Source: Lachnospiraceae bacterium (lineage in GTDB: Bacteria > Bacillota > Clostridia > Lachnospirales > Lachnospiraceae). From it: 64,000 nucleotides of DNA. The notes under the pieces were generated by a model that saw nothing but the letters and a program-made list of their open reading frames with translations, had not been told where the DNA came from and did not search any database. The position numbers and the translations under genes were made by a program. Where the stretch lies: positions 186,001-250,000 of the forward strand of contig CABJBM010000005.1 of NCBI GenBank assembly GCA_902363835.1. The letters run 5' to 3'. This document shows, in pieces, positions 54,061 through 62,489 of this stretch. The stretch's first letter is position 1. Every line of letters begins with the position of its first letter.

Positions 54061-55479
54061 ATGATTAAGGATAATCAGAAAAAATTAAACGGGTTTCACG
54101 TAGTGCTGGATGGACTGGTCATTGTTGCGTCTTATGTATTGGCATGGCTGCTTCTTTTGCTGGGAAACCGGTTGTTCAGCCCTTATAAGCAGGTTTTAGG
54201 ACCGCAGTACTATTTCGCGGCGCTTCTTATCATATTGCCGACCTATCTGCTGCTTTACGGCATCTTCCATTTGTATGCGCCGAAAAGAGTTCAGGAGAGA
54301 CGGTATGAGTTTGCCAATATCTGCAAGGCCAATCTTTTAGGTGTTCTGCTCTTTACCCTGATTCTGTTTCTGGCGAAGAAGAACCCTTATTTCCGCGAAT
54401 TCTCCACCAGGATGGTATTTTATTTCTGCGTCGTCAACATTGTCCTGGAAACCATTGTGCGGAACCTGCTTCGTTCTATGCTCCGCTCCATGCGTTCCAA
54501 AGGCTACAATCAGAAGCACATCCTTTTGATCGGTTACAGCCGTGCGGCGGAAGGCTTCATAGACAGGGTCCGGGTAAATCCAGAATGGGGCTACCAGATC
54601 AAGGGGATCCTTGACGATACAAAGGAATGGGGAACCGGATACAAGGGGATCAATGTCATTGGCAAGGTTCATGATTTAGATGACATCCTTGGGTTAAATT
54701 CTCTTGATGAAATTGCCATTACCTTAAGCATCAGCGAATATGCGAATTTGGAAGAAATCGTAGCTTCCTGTGAAAAATCAGGCGTCCACACCAAGTTTAT
54801 ACCGGACTATAATAACATGATACCAACAAGGCCCTTTATTGAGGATCTGCAGGGTCTGCCGGTAGTCAACATCCGCCGGGTTCCCCTTACGGATACGGTG
54901 AATGCCCTGGTAAAACGGATGGTGGACATTTTTGGAGCCTCTGTTGCTCTGATTTTATTTTCCCCTGTCATGCTCATCACAGCGGTTCTCATTAAGCTGA
55001 CCGCTCCGGGGCCGCTTATTTACAGACAGGAGAGGGTCGGCCTTCATAACCGGCCGTTTCATATGTATAAATTCCGCTCCATGGTGGTGCAGGCGCCATC
55101 CGAGGAAAAAATAAAATGGACCACTCCTCATGATTCCCGGGTAACTCCTGTGGGCCGTTTTATCAGAAAGACCAGCATTGACGAAATGCCCCAGTTTTTC
55201 AATGTCCTCCGGGGAGACATGAGCCTGGTTGGGCCAAGGCCGGAACGGCCCCTTTTTGTTGAGAAATTTAAAGAGGAGATCCCACGCTACATGATCAAGC
55301 ACCAGGTCCGTCCCGGGATCACCGGCTGGGCCCAGGTAAACGGATACCGGGGAGATACTTCCATCACAAAGAGGATTGAACACGATTTGTATTACATCGA
55401 AAACTGGACCCTGGGATTTGATTTTAAGATCTTATTCCTTACCATATTTAAAGGGTTTATTAATAAAAATGCGTACTGA
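54061..55479 (+). CDS. Undecaprenyl-phosphate glycosylphosphotransferase (WcaJ/WbaP family)
   Basis: The 472-residue second initiating enzyme has four N-terminal membrane segments, a CoA-binding-like Rossmann domain (about 150-255), a fifth membrane segment (about 280-305), and the C-terminal sugar transferase domain with KRMVDIFGAS, YRQERVGLHNRPF, MYKFRSM, DEMPQFFNVLRGDMSLVGPRPERP and GITGWAQVNGYRGDT. GGAAGG 10 nt upstream favours the ATG at 54061 over 54043. It would load the first sugar of the glycan from the 44-54 kb operon. Confidence 0.92.
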   Translation: MIKDNQKKLNGFHVVLDGLVIVASYVLAWLLLLLGNRLFSPYKQVLGPQYYFAALLIILPTYLLLYGIFHLYAPKRVQERRYEFANICKANLLGVLLFTLILFLAKKNPYFREFSTRMVFYFCVVNIVLETIVRNLLRSMLRSMRSKGYNQKHILLIGYSRAAEGFIDRVRVNPEWGYQIKGILDDTKEWGTGYKGINVIGKVHDLDDILGLNSLDEIAITLSISEYANLEEIVASCEKSGVHTKFIPDYNNMIPTRPFIEDLQGLPVVNIRRVPLTDTVNALVKRMVDIFGASVALILFSPVMLITAVLIKLTAPGPLIYRQERVGLHNRPFHMYKFRSMVVQAPSEEKIKWTTPHDSRVTPVGRFIRKTSIDEMPQFFNVLRGDMSLVGPRPERPLFVEKFKEEIPRYMIKHQVRPGITGWAQVNGYRGDTSITKRIEHDLYYIENWTLGFDFKILFLTIFKGFINKNAY

Positions 55480-55515
55480 TACTGGATACGACACGATTAG
55501 GATGAGGTTAAATAA

Positions 55516-57744
55516 ATGAGAAATGAATTTGATGATGAAGTAAGCCGCGAGGATATAAGAAAAAGAAAGCGCGGTTTCGATTCCAAACCAGATCCGTCTG
55601 ATGATGATTATTACCTGGATGATGATTACGAGAATTACCAGGAGAGAAAATACGGCAGAACAAATCAGGCTGATGATGGGTCTGTAAGGAAAAGCGCAGC
55701 TGGAGAAAGAGTCAGGAGCGCTGACCGGTCCCGGCCTTCATCCGGAAACGGCCAGATAGCCTTTCGAGAGCAGACCTCATCGGTCGCCAGTCCAAATAAA
55801 AACCAGGAGGCAGCGGGAAGCCGTACTGCCTCAGGAAACAGCCAGAGAGCAGCGGGAAGCCGTACTGCCTCAGGAAACAGCCAGGAAGCAGCGGGAAGCC
55901 GTACTGCCTCAGGAATCAGCCGGGAAGCAGCAGGAAGCCGTACTATCTCAGGAAACAGCCGGGAAGCCACGGGAAGCCATACTGTTTCACGAAATAGTCA
56001 GGAAACAGCGGGAAGCCGTACTGTTTCAGGAAATAGCCAGAGAGCAGCAGGAAGCCGTACTGCCTCAGGAAACAGCCAGGGAACTTCCGGAAGCCGTACT
56101 GCTTCGGGAAATGGCCGAAGTACATCAAGAGACCAGATTGTTATAGGAGACGGAGGCATAAAGCAGAATCAGAGAATGCCGGGGCAGGATAAAAGTGTGG
56201 CTGCCAGCCGGTCGGCGGCTCAGGCTGGAAAAAAGAGAAAAATCAGGCGTATCATTCTTATGACGGTTCTTGAAATCTTTACACTGGCAGGCATTTTTGC
56301 CTATGCTTATGTGGCCAGGCTGATGGGCTCCATCCAAAGACCGGATGATTTTAATAAAAATGAGGTACGTAATGAGGTCATGTCTCAGGAACAGAAACAG
56401 CATATGACAGGTTACCGTACCATTGCCATATTTGGCCTTGATGGCCGTGATGGCAGTATTAATAAAGGCAGTAATTCTGACTTGATCATGATTTGTAATA
56501 TTAACAGAGATACAGGTGAGATCAGGCTGGTATCCGTGTACCGTGATACATACATGAGCATTGGAGAAGGGTATTCTTATAACAAAATAAATGCTGCCTA
56601 TGCCAATGGGGGAGCCGCTCAGGCACTGGCTGCCCTCAACCGGGACCTGGATATGGATATTACCGAATTCGTTACCTTTAACTGGAAATCGGTTGCTGAC
56701 GGAATTAATATGCTGGGCGGTGTAGACATTGATATCACCAAACCGGAATTTCGTTATATCAACTCCTTTATCACAGAAACTGTAAAAGAAACAGGTGTAC
56801 CATCGGTTCATTTAAAGGCGCCGGGAATGAATCATCTGGATGGAGTGCAGGCAGTTGCCTATGCCAGATTGAGAAAAATGGATACTGATTTTCAAAGAAC
56901 AGAACGTCAGCGCCTGGTCATTGAAAAAACCTTTGAAAAAGCAAAAAAGGCTGACCTTGGACTGCTTAACAGGATATTATTGATGGAAGTGGATCAGATA
57001 GGGTCAAACCTTACCTTTAGTGACTTTACGGATCTGCTTTTGGATATAGGCAAGTACCACATTGGTAAAACAGGTGGTTTTCCATTTACCCGTGGTGATA
57101 TGACGGTGGGAAAAAGAGGTGACTGTGTAATTCCCCAGACCTTGGAAACTAATGTTTCCGAACTCCATAAGTTTCTTTTTGATAAGGAAGACTATGAGCC
57201 GTCGGATATGGTTAAAAAAATAAGCGCCAAAATAGCCGCTGATACCGGCATGTATAAACAGGGAAGCACTACGAACAATGTTCCTAAGGACGATGGAGAT
57301 AATCCAAAGAAGACCACAGAAGCCACAAAACCGGAGAAGACCACCGCAGCAGAAGAATCTTCCTCCCAGGACGGCCAGACAGGGGCTACGGATGAAAGCG
57401 GAAAGCCTGGAAAGCCTACGGATTCCTCAGAAGGCAGTACGGGTGAGACCAAGGAAACCAAACCAGGGGAAACAAGGCCTTCAGAAACAACAACCGGAGC
57501 AACCAAACCAACCAAACCAGGGGAAACAAAGCCTTCGCCTACTACCAGTCCGGAAGAGACGACTACAGGCTCCCATGGACCGGGAACCGGTCAGACGACA
57601 GCAGCCGAGGAGACAACGGCTCCTCAGACCACCTCAGCAGGACCAGGAGGCCCGGGAGAGACATCTTCCTCCCATCCTTCCAATGGGACCACTGACCCGG
57701 CTTCGGAAGTTCCGGTAGTTTCTGCACCGCCAACCGGCAATTAA
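55516..57744 (+). CDS. LytR-CpsA-Psr (LCP) ligase with repeat-rich N-terminus
   Basis: The 742-residue protein has a charged cytoplasmic N-terminus (1-245) containing eight 13-residue repeats (QEAAGSRTASGNS) at 97-200, one membrane segment (about 246-268), then the extracellular LCP domain (about 305-470: FGLDGRDGSINKGSNSDLIMI, VSVYRDTYM, YARLRKMDTDFQRTERQRLVI, with the conserved Arg and Asp residues). A long Thr/Pro/Gly-rich tail follows (about 590-742). LCP enzymes move glycans from undecaprenyl carriers to peptidoglycan, so it probably attaches the polymers built by the upstream operons. AGGATGAGG precedes the ATG. Confidence 0.92.
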   Translation: MRNEFDDEVSREDIRKRKRGFDSKPDPSDDDYYLDDDYENYQERKYGRTNQADDGSVRKSAAGERVRSADRSRPSSGNGQIAFREQTSSVASPNKNQEAAGSRTASGNSQRAAGSRTASGNSQEAAGSRTASGISREAAGSRTISGNSREATGSHTVSRNSQETAGSRTVSGNSQRAAGSRTASGNSQGTSGSRTASGNGRSTSRDQIVIGDGGIKQNQRMPGQDKSVAASRSAAQAGKKRKIRRIILMTVLEIFTLAGIFAYAYVARLMGSIQRPDDFNKNEVRNEVMSQEQKQHMTGYRTIAIFGLDGRDGSINKGSNSDLIMICNINRDTGEIRLVSVYRDTYMSIGEGYSYNKINAAYANGGAAQALAALNRDLDMDITEFVTFNWKSVADGINMLGGVDIDITKPEFRYINSFITETVKETGVPSVHLKAPGMNHLDGVQAVAYARLRKMDTDFQRTERQRLVIEKTFEKAKKADLGLLNRILLMEVDQIGSNLTFSDFTDLLLDIGKYHIGKTGGFPFTRGDMTVGKRGDCVIPQTLETNVSELHKFLFDKEDYEPSDMVKKISAKIAADTGMYKQGSTTNNVPKDDGDNPKKTTEATKPEKTTAAEESSSQDGQTGATDESGKPGKPTDSSEGSTGETKETKPGETRPSETTTGATKPTKPGETKPSPTTSPEETTTGSHGPGTGQTTAAEETTAPQTTSAGPGGPGETSSSHPSNGTTDPASEVPVVSAPPTGN
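55804..56115 (+). repeat. 39-bp coding tandem repeat, eight units
   Basis: Eight in-frame 39-bp units encode variants of QEAAGSRTASGNS. Units 1, 2 and 7 are nearly identical and units 4-6 more diverged. In-frame gain or loss of units would lengthen or shorten the cytoplasmic tail without killing the gene. Confidence 0.92.
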
Positions 57745-57764
57745 TCGGATAAATAACAGAGAAA

Positions 57765-57825
57765 TACCCCGCAGACAGGGCCTTTGGTATTAAAAAGGCG
57801 GCTGATGCGGGGATTTTTTTCTTTT
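57765..57825 (+). terminator. Intrinsic terminator after the LCP gene
   Basis: CCCCGCA (57767-57773) pairs with TGCGGGG (57806-57812), with an inner GCCTTT/AAAAGGC arm, and is followed by ATTTTTTTCTTTT. Confidence 0.85.
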
Positions 57826-57925
57826 CACATATTCAATATAATTTTATCACAAAATGGTCACATTTCACTGATAAACTCTGATTATCAAAAGAAATAAGAG
57901 ATATACAAGAAAGGAGATTGATCTT

Positions 57926-59395
57926 ATGTATGATGAGAATGAAAACAAAGATACAGGCCGTATGAATCCTGAAGAGCATAAAGAAGAAACAGTTACCACA
58001 AATTTTATTATGAGGGATCCGGATTTGGGAAAATCCGGAGCTCAGGATTCTGAAGGCAGCAGCCAGACTCATACCCACAGCTCCTGTGAAACACAGCAGA
58101 GTATTCCTCATTATCAGGAATACCAGTATCACAGGGCAGCAGAACAAAGTGTGTTCCAGGGGGAAACAAAGCCCAGGAAGAAAAGAGGTTTTGTAAAGAA
58201 AGCAGCCGGCCTTGTGGGAGGAGCCCTTGTTTTTGGAGTGGTTGCCGGAAGCACAATGGTAGGGATCAACTGGGCGGCCGGAGCTTACGGAAACAAAAAC
58301 TCTGTGGAGATCAGCCAGGTGGAAACCATTCCTTCTTCCACTGACCCGGCAGGAGTCCAGGCGGCCAACACCTCCAGCATTAACACTGTAAACGATGTGT
58401 CCACCATTGTGGATAAAGCTATGCCATCCGTGGTTGCCATTACCAGCAAGATGATTTATGAAAGCCAGACATGGTTTGGCCCAATGCAGAGAGAAGGGGT
58501 GGGCAGCGGCTCCGGTATTATTGTGGGAAAGAACGATGATGAACTTCTGATCGTGACCAATAACCATGTGGTGCAGGGAGCAGAGGAACTGAAGGTCACC
58601 TTTATTGATCAGGCAGCCGTAGATGCTTCCATTAAGGGGACAGATGCGGACAGTGACTTAGCAGTGATTGCAGTTCCTTTAAAAGGCATTTCATCTGATA
58701 CATTATCAAAGATAGCCATTGCCTCCCTTGGAAATTCCGATAACCTAAAGGTAGGCCAGGGAGTTGTTGCCATCGGCAATGCTCTTGGTTACGGACAGTC
58801 CGTTACGGTTGGTTATGTCAGCGCTCTTGACCGCTCCGTGCAGACAGAAGACGGCACAAACCGCGATCTTCTTCAGACTGATGCAGCCATTAATCCCGGC
58901 AACAGCGGCGGCGCCCTGTTAAATATGCGGGGGGAAGTAATCGGCATCAATTCAGCCAAATATTCTTCCACAGAAGTAGAGGGCATGGGTTATGCCATCC
59001 CCATTTCCAAGGCCCAGGATATCATTGATACCCTGATGACCAGAAAAACCAGGACCCAGGTGGCTGATGAAAACCAGGGATACCTGGGAATCCAGTGCAA
59101 AAATATTGATGGAACCACAAGCCAGCAGCTTGGTATGCCTCAGGGCGTGTTTATCTATAAGATCGTAGAAGGCGGAGCAGCTTCCAAGTCTGATCTGCGG
59201 GAAAAAGATATTATTACCAAGTTCGACGGCCAGGGCATTAAAACTTATGATGACCTGACCAACATGCTTAAGTATTATGAAGGCGGAACCACTGTGACCC
59301 TTACAGTCCAGTCTCTTGAAAACGGACAGTATGTGGAAAGGAATGTAGATATTACCCTTGGCAAGAGGCCGGCAGAGGCCCCGCAGCAGGGGTAA
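57926..59395 (+). CDS. HtrA/DegP-like membrane serine protease with PDZ domain
   Basis: The 489-residue protein has a cytoplasmic N-terminus, one membrane anchor (about 90-118), a trypsin-like S1C domain with the triad His214 (TNNHVVQG), Asp244 (ADSDLAV) and Ser327 (NPGNSGGAL), then a PDZ domain (about 385-475: YLGIQC, DLREKDIITKFDG). It degrades misfolded exported proteins at the outer membrane face. AAGGAG lies 9 nt before the ATG. It is followed by its own terminator. Confidence 0.95.
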   Translation: MYDENENKDTGRMNPEEHKEETVTTNFIMRDPDLGKSGAQDSEGSSQTHTHSSCETQQSIPHYQEYQYHRAAEQSVFQGETKPRKKRGFVKKAAGLVGGALVFGVVAGSTMVGINWAAGAYGNKNSVEISQVETIPSSTDPAGVQAANTSSINTVNDVSTIVDKAMPSVVAITSKMIYESQTWFGPMQREGVGSGSGIIVGKNDDELLIVTNNHVVQGAEELKVTFIDQAAVDASIKGTDADSDLAVIAVPLKGISSDTLSKIAIASLGNSDNLKVGQGVVAIGNALGYGQSVTVGYVSALDRSVQTEDGTNRDLLQTDAAINPGNSGGALLNMRGEVIGINSAKYSSTEVEGMGYAIPISKAQDIIDTLMTRKTRTQVADENQGYLGIQCKNIDGTTSQQLGMPQGVFIYKIVEGGAASKSDLREKDIITKFDGQGIKTYDDLTNMLKYYEGGTTVTLTVQSLENGQYVERNVDITLGKRPAEAPQQG

Positions 59396-59399
59396 GGGT

Positions 59400-59448
59400 A
59401 AACAGTCTCTCCGGACTTATCCATTGGGCCGGCAGAGACTGTTTTTCT
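59400..59448 (+). terminator. Intrinsic terminator after htrA-like gene
   Basis: AACAGTCTCT-CCGG pairs with CCGG-AGAGACTGTT, followed by TTTCT. Confidence 0.88.
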
Positions 59449-59476
59449 AAATAAAGCCATGGTTTTTCAAAAACTC

Positions 59477-59505
59477 TTGACAAACAAGCGGGATCCATGT
59501 ATTGT
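59477..59505 (+). promoter_or_regulatory. Promoter upstream of the AraC-type gene
   Basis: TTGACA (59477-59482), 17 bp, TATTGT (59500-59505). The palindromic operator begins 5 bp downstream. Confidence 0.7.
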
Positions 59506-59510
59506 AATAT

Positions 59511-59540
59511 ATATGGGGTTAGTGAAAGCTAACCCCATAT
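59511..59540. promoter_or_regulatory. Operator/hairpin GGGGTTAG-N6-CTAACCCC
   Basis: ATATGGGGTTAG (59511-59522) pairs perfectly with CTAACCCCATAT (59529-59540). The GTTAG-N6-CTAAC core recurs at 60876-60893. As DNA it looks like an operator at the transcription start. As RNA it is a 12-bp hairpin followed by TTTT and could attenuate. Confidence 0.75.
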
Positions 59541-59746
59541 TTTCACCTGTTGACTGCTTTCTGCTGATGAAGCACAGATTGTGAGGAAGTCTGAATCATG
59601 ATACCATTCACATTTGCAGGCACAGGAGAAGAAACATCATCAAAAGATTAACAGTTTTTCATAATCCTGTTTTATGATAGGAAGCGAATAAAACGGATGG
59701 AAGGTAAAAAGTAAGGACTGGGAAACATTTCCCAGGGTATGAAATT
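59541..59746 (+). other. Leader of the AraC-type gene
   Basis: About 200 nt with no small gene or riboswitch I can name, apart from the weak ribosome site (CCCAGGG) before 59747. Confidence 0.35.
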
Positions 59747-60712
59747 ATGAGCGCTACACGGCAGGAAAAAGAAATATACGGGGAACATGTGCAGATTGTT
59801 TCCCGGTCAGGCGACTGCGTCATTTACCGCATTGACAATGGGAGCGGAGATATGGTGATGACCAGTTATCAGGTGTTCCCTGGAATCCAGCTGGTTTACA
59901 ACGATGTACATATAGGAAAGTGTTCCATTGACTATGGGGTCCTTGGAAATGTAATGGAGATTAATCACTGCCTGGAAGGGCGTATTGAGTGCGGATACCG
60001 GGAGGAGTTTTTTTATCTCACTCAGGGTGATCTGGCAATCAGCAAAAAGGGCGCTGCAGGCCAGGATTCCTGTTTTCCTTTGAACCACTATTATGGTATT
60101 GCCATTGTCATTGACATTGATAAAGCGCCTGCCTGCATGTCCTGTTTTCTGGATGATGTAAACGTTCGGCCCTGTGCTCTGATAGAAAAATTCTGCAGCA
60201 GCGGCAAATGCTTTGTGGCCCGGTCAAAGCCTTGCCTTGAGCATATATTTTCAGAGCTGTATGAAGTACCTGACAGCATAAAAAAGGGCTATTTTAAAGT
60301 CAAGATACTGGAACTTCTTTTGTTTTTAAGCGGCATGGATTTAAGTGAGGATCAGATTGGAAAACGCTGCTTTACAAAACCTCAGGTTGAGCTTGCAAAG
60401 AGTGTATGCCAGTATCTGGCGGAGCATATGGACAGCCGGGTGACGATCTCTGAGTTGGCGGATATTTTTCACGTTTCACAAACAGCGCTTAAAAACAGTT
60501 TTAAGGGAGTTTACGGTGTTTCCGTTTATTCTTACATCAGGGAACAGAAAATGCAGACAGCAGCCCTGATGCTGCTCCAGACAGAACGCTCTGTACTGGA
60601 AATCGCAGGATTGTGCGGTTATGACAATGGCAGTAAATTTGCCGGTGCATTCCGCAATGTCATGGGCATGACCCCTAATGAGTATAGAAATGCAAAGAAA
60701 GAAGAGGAATAA
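59747..60712 (+). CDS. AraC-family transcription regulator
   Basis: The 321-residue protein has an N-terminal sensing domain (1-200) with several Cys (CIEKFC, CMSCF), and a C-terminal double-HTH AraC domain (about 215-318: TISELADIFHVSQTALKNSFKGVYG, then SVLEIAGLCGYDNGSKFAGAFRNVMGMTPNEYR). The second half resembles PchR/YbtA-type iron/siderophore regulators. It lies immediately before a flavodoxin operon with the same palindrome, so it probably takes part in an iron response. Start ATG 59747 follows CCCAGGG, a weak ribosome site. Confidence 0.88.
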   Translation: MSATRQEKEIYGEHVQIVSRSGDCVIYRIDNGSGDMVMTSYQVFPGIQLVYNDVHIGKCSIDYGVLGNVMEINHCLEGRIECGYREEFFYLTQGDLAISKKGAAGQDSCFPLNHYYGIAIVIDIDKAPACMSCFLDDVNVRPCALIEKFCSSGKCFVARSKPCLEHIFSELYEVPDSIKKGYFKVKILELLLFLSGMDLSEDQIGKRCFTKPQVELAKSVCQYLAEHMDSRVTISELADIFHVSQTALKNSFKGVYGVSVYSYIREQKMQTAALMLLQTERSVLEIAGLCGYDNGSKFAGAFRNVMGMTPNEYRNAKKEEE

Positions 60713-60775
60713 CCTTAATATGATGAATAAATGGCTGGAAATCAATGAACTGTTGGGACAATGTGTCTGTTTGGA

Positions 60776-60807
60776 GCCTTCTTCTTTCCTTTTGGAGTGG
60801 AGAAGGC
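60776..60807 (+). terminator. Possible terminator after the AraC gene
   Basis: GCCTTCT (60776-60782) pairs with AGAAGGC (60801-60807). The following T-run (GGGTTTTG) is short. Confidence 0.35.
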
Positions 60808-60838
60808 CTTGGGTTTTGTGTAAAATAAAAAACAATCG

Positions 60839-60866
60839 TTGATAGCGCCCCCTGGGCGCATACATT
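60839..60866 (+). promoter_or_regulatory. Promoter of the DUF2325-DUF3793-flavodoxin operon
   Basis: TTGATA (60839-60844), 16 bp containing GCGCCC-CCT-GGGCGC, TACATT (60861-60866). Confidence 0.6.
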
Positions 60867-60875
60867 TTAACTTGA

Positions 60876-60893
60876 AGTTAGCTTAAACTAACT
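60876..60893. promoter_or_regulatory. Operator AGTTAGCTTAAACTAACT
   Basis: Inverted arms AGTTAG/CTAACT around CTTAAA, about 10 bp after the -10 box. It has the same core and relative position as the palindrome at 59511-59540. The half-site resembles DtxR/IdeR-type iron boxes. Confidence 0.75.
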
Positions 60894-60913
60894 GAAAGAA
60901 TGGAGGTAATCGC

Positions 60914-61195
60914 ATGAGCGTGGTAATCGTTGGAGGAAATGAGTGCATGGTGCGTCAGTACAAAGAGCTATGTCAGGAATACAGCTGCTGCGCCAAGGTC
61001 TTTACAGAGATAAAAGGCGGACTAAAGAATAAAATCGGCAAACCGGATTTGCTGGTGCTTTTTACCAGCACTATGTCACATAAAATGGTACGTTGTGCTT
61101 TGAGTGAAACAAAGGGGCTGGATACCATAATCGCCCGTTCCCATTCCAGCTCAATGTCAGCTCTGAAAAACATCCTGAGAGAACACGCGGTATAG
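60914..61195 (+). CDS. DUF2325 protein
   Basis: The 93-residue protein with an alpha/beta start (SVVIVGGNECMVRQYKELC) and a C-terminal SHSSSMSALKNIL fits DUF2325. Members are often next to iron-uptake (Feo-type) genes in Clostridia, though their role is not established. GGAGG precedes the ATG. Cys residues at 13, 20, 26 and 27 could bind metal, but this is speculation. Confidence 0.8.
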   Translation: MSVVIVGGNECMVRQYKELCQEYSCCAKVFTEIKGGLKNKIGKPDLLVLFTSTMSHKMVRCALSETKGLDTIIARSHSSSMSALKNILREHAV

Positions 61196-61206
61196 GAGGG
61201 AACAAC

Positions 61207-61758
61207 ATGTCAGACGAACTGCTGATCAGGCACTGCGCGCCAACACTTGCCGGAATAAAAACAGGAAATATGTTTTCCTGCTCTTACCGGACAAAGGAAG
61301 AAATACAAAATGAGGTGAGACGGTTAAACCGTGTACTTGCGCCAAAAGGAATCCGGGTTTTGCCTCTGCGCTATTTTAAACAGAGGGCGTTGATCTATCT
61401 TTATCGTCCAAGCCGTTTGAAACGGGATCTGGCAGATGGATATGCTTCTTCTTTGCTAAAGCAGTATGGATATTACTCTGAAAACCCGGAGCGCTGTGTG
61501 GTCCAGCTGGCAAACAGGCTGCGCAGCTGCTCCGGCTTTCCCCATGAGATCGGTTTGTTCCTTGGCTATCCGCCGGAAGATGTCCAAGGGTTTATTGACA
61601 ACAAAGCCTGTCACTGCAAATGTATTGGCTGCTGGAAGGTATATGGGGATGAAGAAAAGGCAAAGCAGACCTTTAACCGCTATAAAAAATGCACTGAGGT
61701 TTATTTTGCCCAGTGGTCAAAAGGAATCGCTGTTGAACGGCTTACCGTAGCCGTTTGA
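61207..61758 (+). CDS. DUF3793 family protein
   Basis: The 183-residue protein contains HCAPTLAGIKTGNMFSC at the start, FPHEIGLFLGYPPEDVQGF in the middle and the Cys-rich CHCKCIGCWKVYGD near residue 138, a DUF3793 pattern. The Cys cluster could hold iron or zinc. Function is unknown, but the family recurs beside flavodoxin and iron genes. GGAGG before ATG; 11 bp after the DUF2325 stop, so cotranscribed. Confidence 0.8.
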   Translation: MSDELLIRHCAPTLAGIKTGNMFSCSYRTKEEIQNEVRRLNRVLAPKGIRVLPLRYFKQRALIYLYRPSRLKRDLADGYASSLLKQYGYYSENPERCVVQLANRLRSCSGFPHEIGLFLGYPPEDVQGFIDNKACHCKCIGCWKVYGDEEKAKQTFNRYKKCTEVYFAQWSKGIAVERLTVAV

Positions 61759-61793
61759 TATAGAAGATTGTTTAGGAAAGGTTGGTTTACATC

Positions 61794-62219
61794 ATGAGTA
61801 AAATTGCAGTAGTTTATTGGAGTGGAACTGGAAATACCGAGGCAATGGCAGCAGCCGTTCTGGATGGGGCAAAGGAAAAGGGAGCGGACGCTTCCATATT
61901 CACGCCTTCCGAATTTGACGCCTCCATGATTGATTCCCTGGATGCAATTGCCTTTGGCTGCCCTGCCATGGGCGGAGAGGTTCTGGAGGAAAGTGAATTT
62001 GAACCAATGTTTACTGCCTTACAGTCCAAGCTTGGGGGGAAAAAGGTAGCGCTGTTCGGTTCCTATGGCTGGGGCGACGGCGAATGGATGCGTACATGGG
62101 AAGAAACTTGTAAGGACGCTGGTATCAATCTCGCCTGTGACAGCGTGATCTGTAATGAAGCGCCTGACGATGAGGCAGTTGCCGCCTGCAAAGCCCTTGG
62201 TGAGGCTCTGGCGGAATAG
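61794..62219 (+). CDS. Flavodoxin
   Basis: The 141-residue FMN electron carrier has the phosphate loop WSGTGNTEAMA near residue 9 and flavin-stacking regions FGCPAMGGE and FGSYGWGDGEWM. Flavodoxins commonly replace ferredoxin when iron is short, which matches the palindromic operator upstream of this operon. The ATG at 61794 has GGAAAGG 12 nt upstream; the in-frame TTG at 61782 is less likely. Confidence 0.93.
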   Translation: MSKIAVVYWSGTGNTEAMAAAVLDGAKEKGADASIFTPSEFDASMIDSLDAIAFGCPAMGGEVLEESEFEPMFTALQSKLGGKKVALFGSYGWGDGEWMRTWEETCKDAGINLACDSVICNEAPDDEAVAACKALGEALAE

Positions 62220-62267
62220 GAAAATTCAGACGGCCTTTGATTGTGGAATCATTGGGAATTGATCTGA

Positions 62268-62309
62268 TAGCACGGAATATTTATCCTTTAAATATTCCGT
62301 GCTATTTTT
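62268..62309 (+). terminator. Intrinsic terminator of the flavodoxin operon
   Basis: A perfect 16-bp stem (62268-62283 with 62289-62304, TAGCACGGAATATTTA) with a 5-nt loop, followed by TTTTT. Confidence 0.95.
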
Positions 62310-62333
62310 GTGTATGGATTTTCTGTAATAAAG

Positions 62334-62405
62334 CGGCCTGATTCATTAAAAAAATCTAAATTGAATAACTGGCATCGGCCTGACTCATTAAAAAAGTCTA
62401 AATTG
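62334..62405 (+). repeat. 30-bp direct repeat upstream of clpX
   Basis: CGGCCTGAYTCATTAAAAAA-RTCTAAATTG occurs at 62334-62363 and 62376-62405, differing at two positions, period 42 bp. It may hold duplicated binding sites. Confidence 0.85.
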
Positions 62406-62489
62406 CTGGCCAATACTTGTAAGAGACTTTTAAATGCTTTATAATAATCTGGTATCGGTGCATAATTACAGATAGAAGGAGACTACAGT

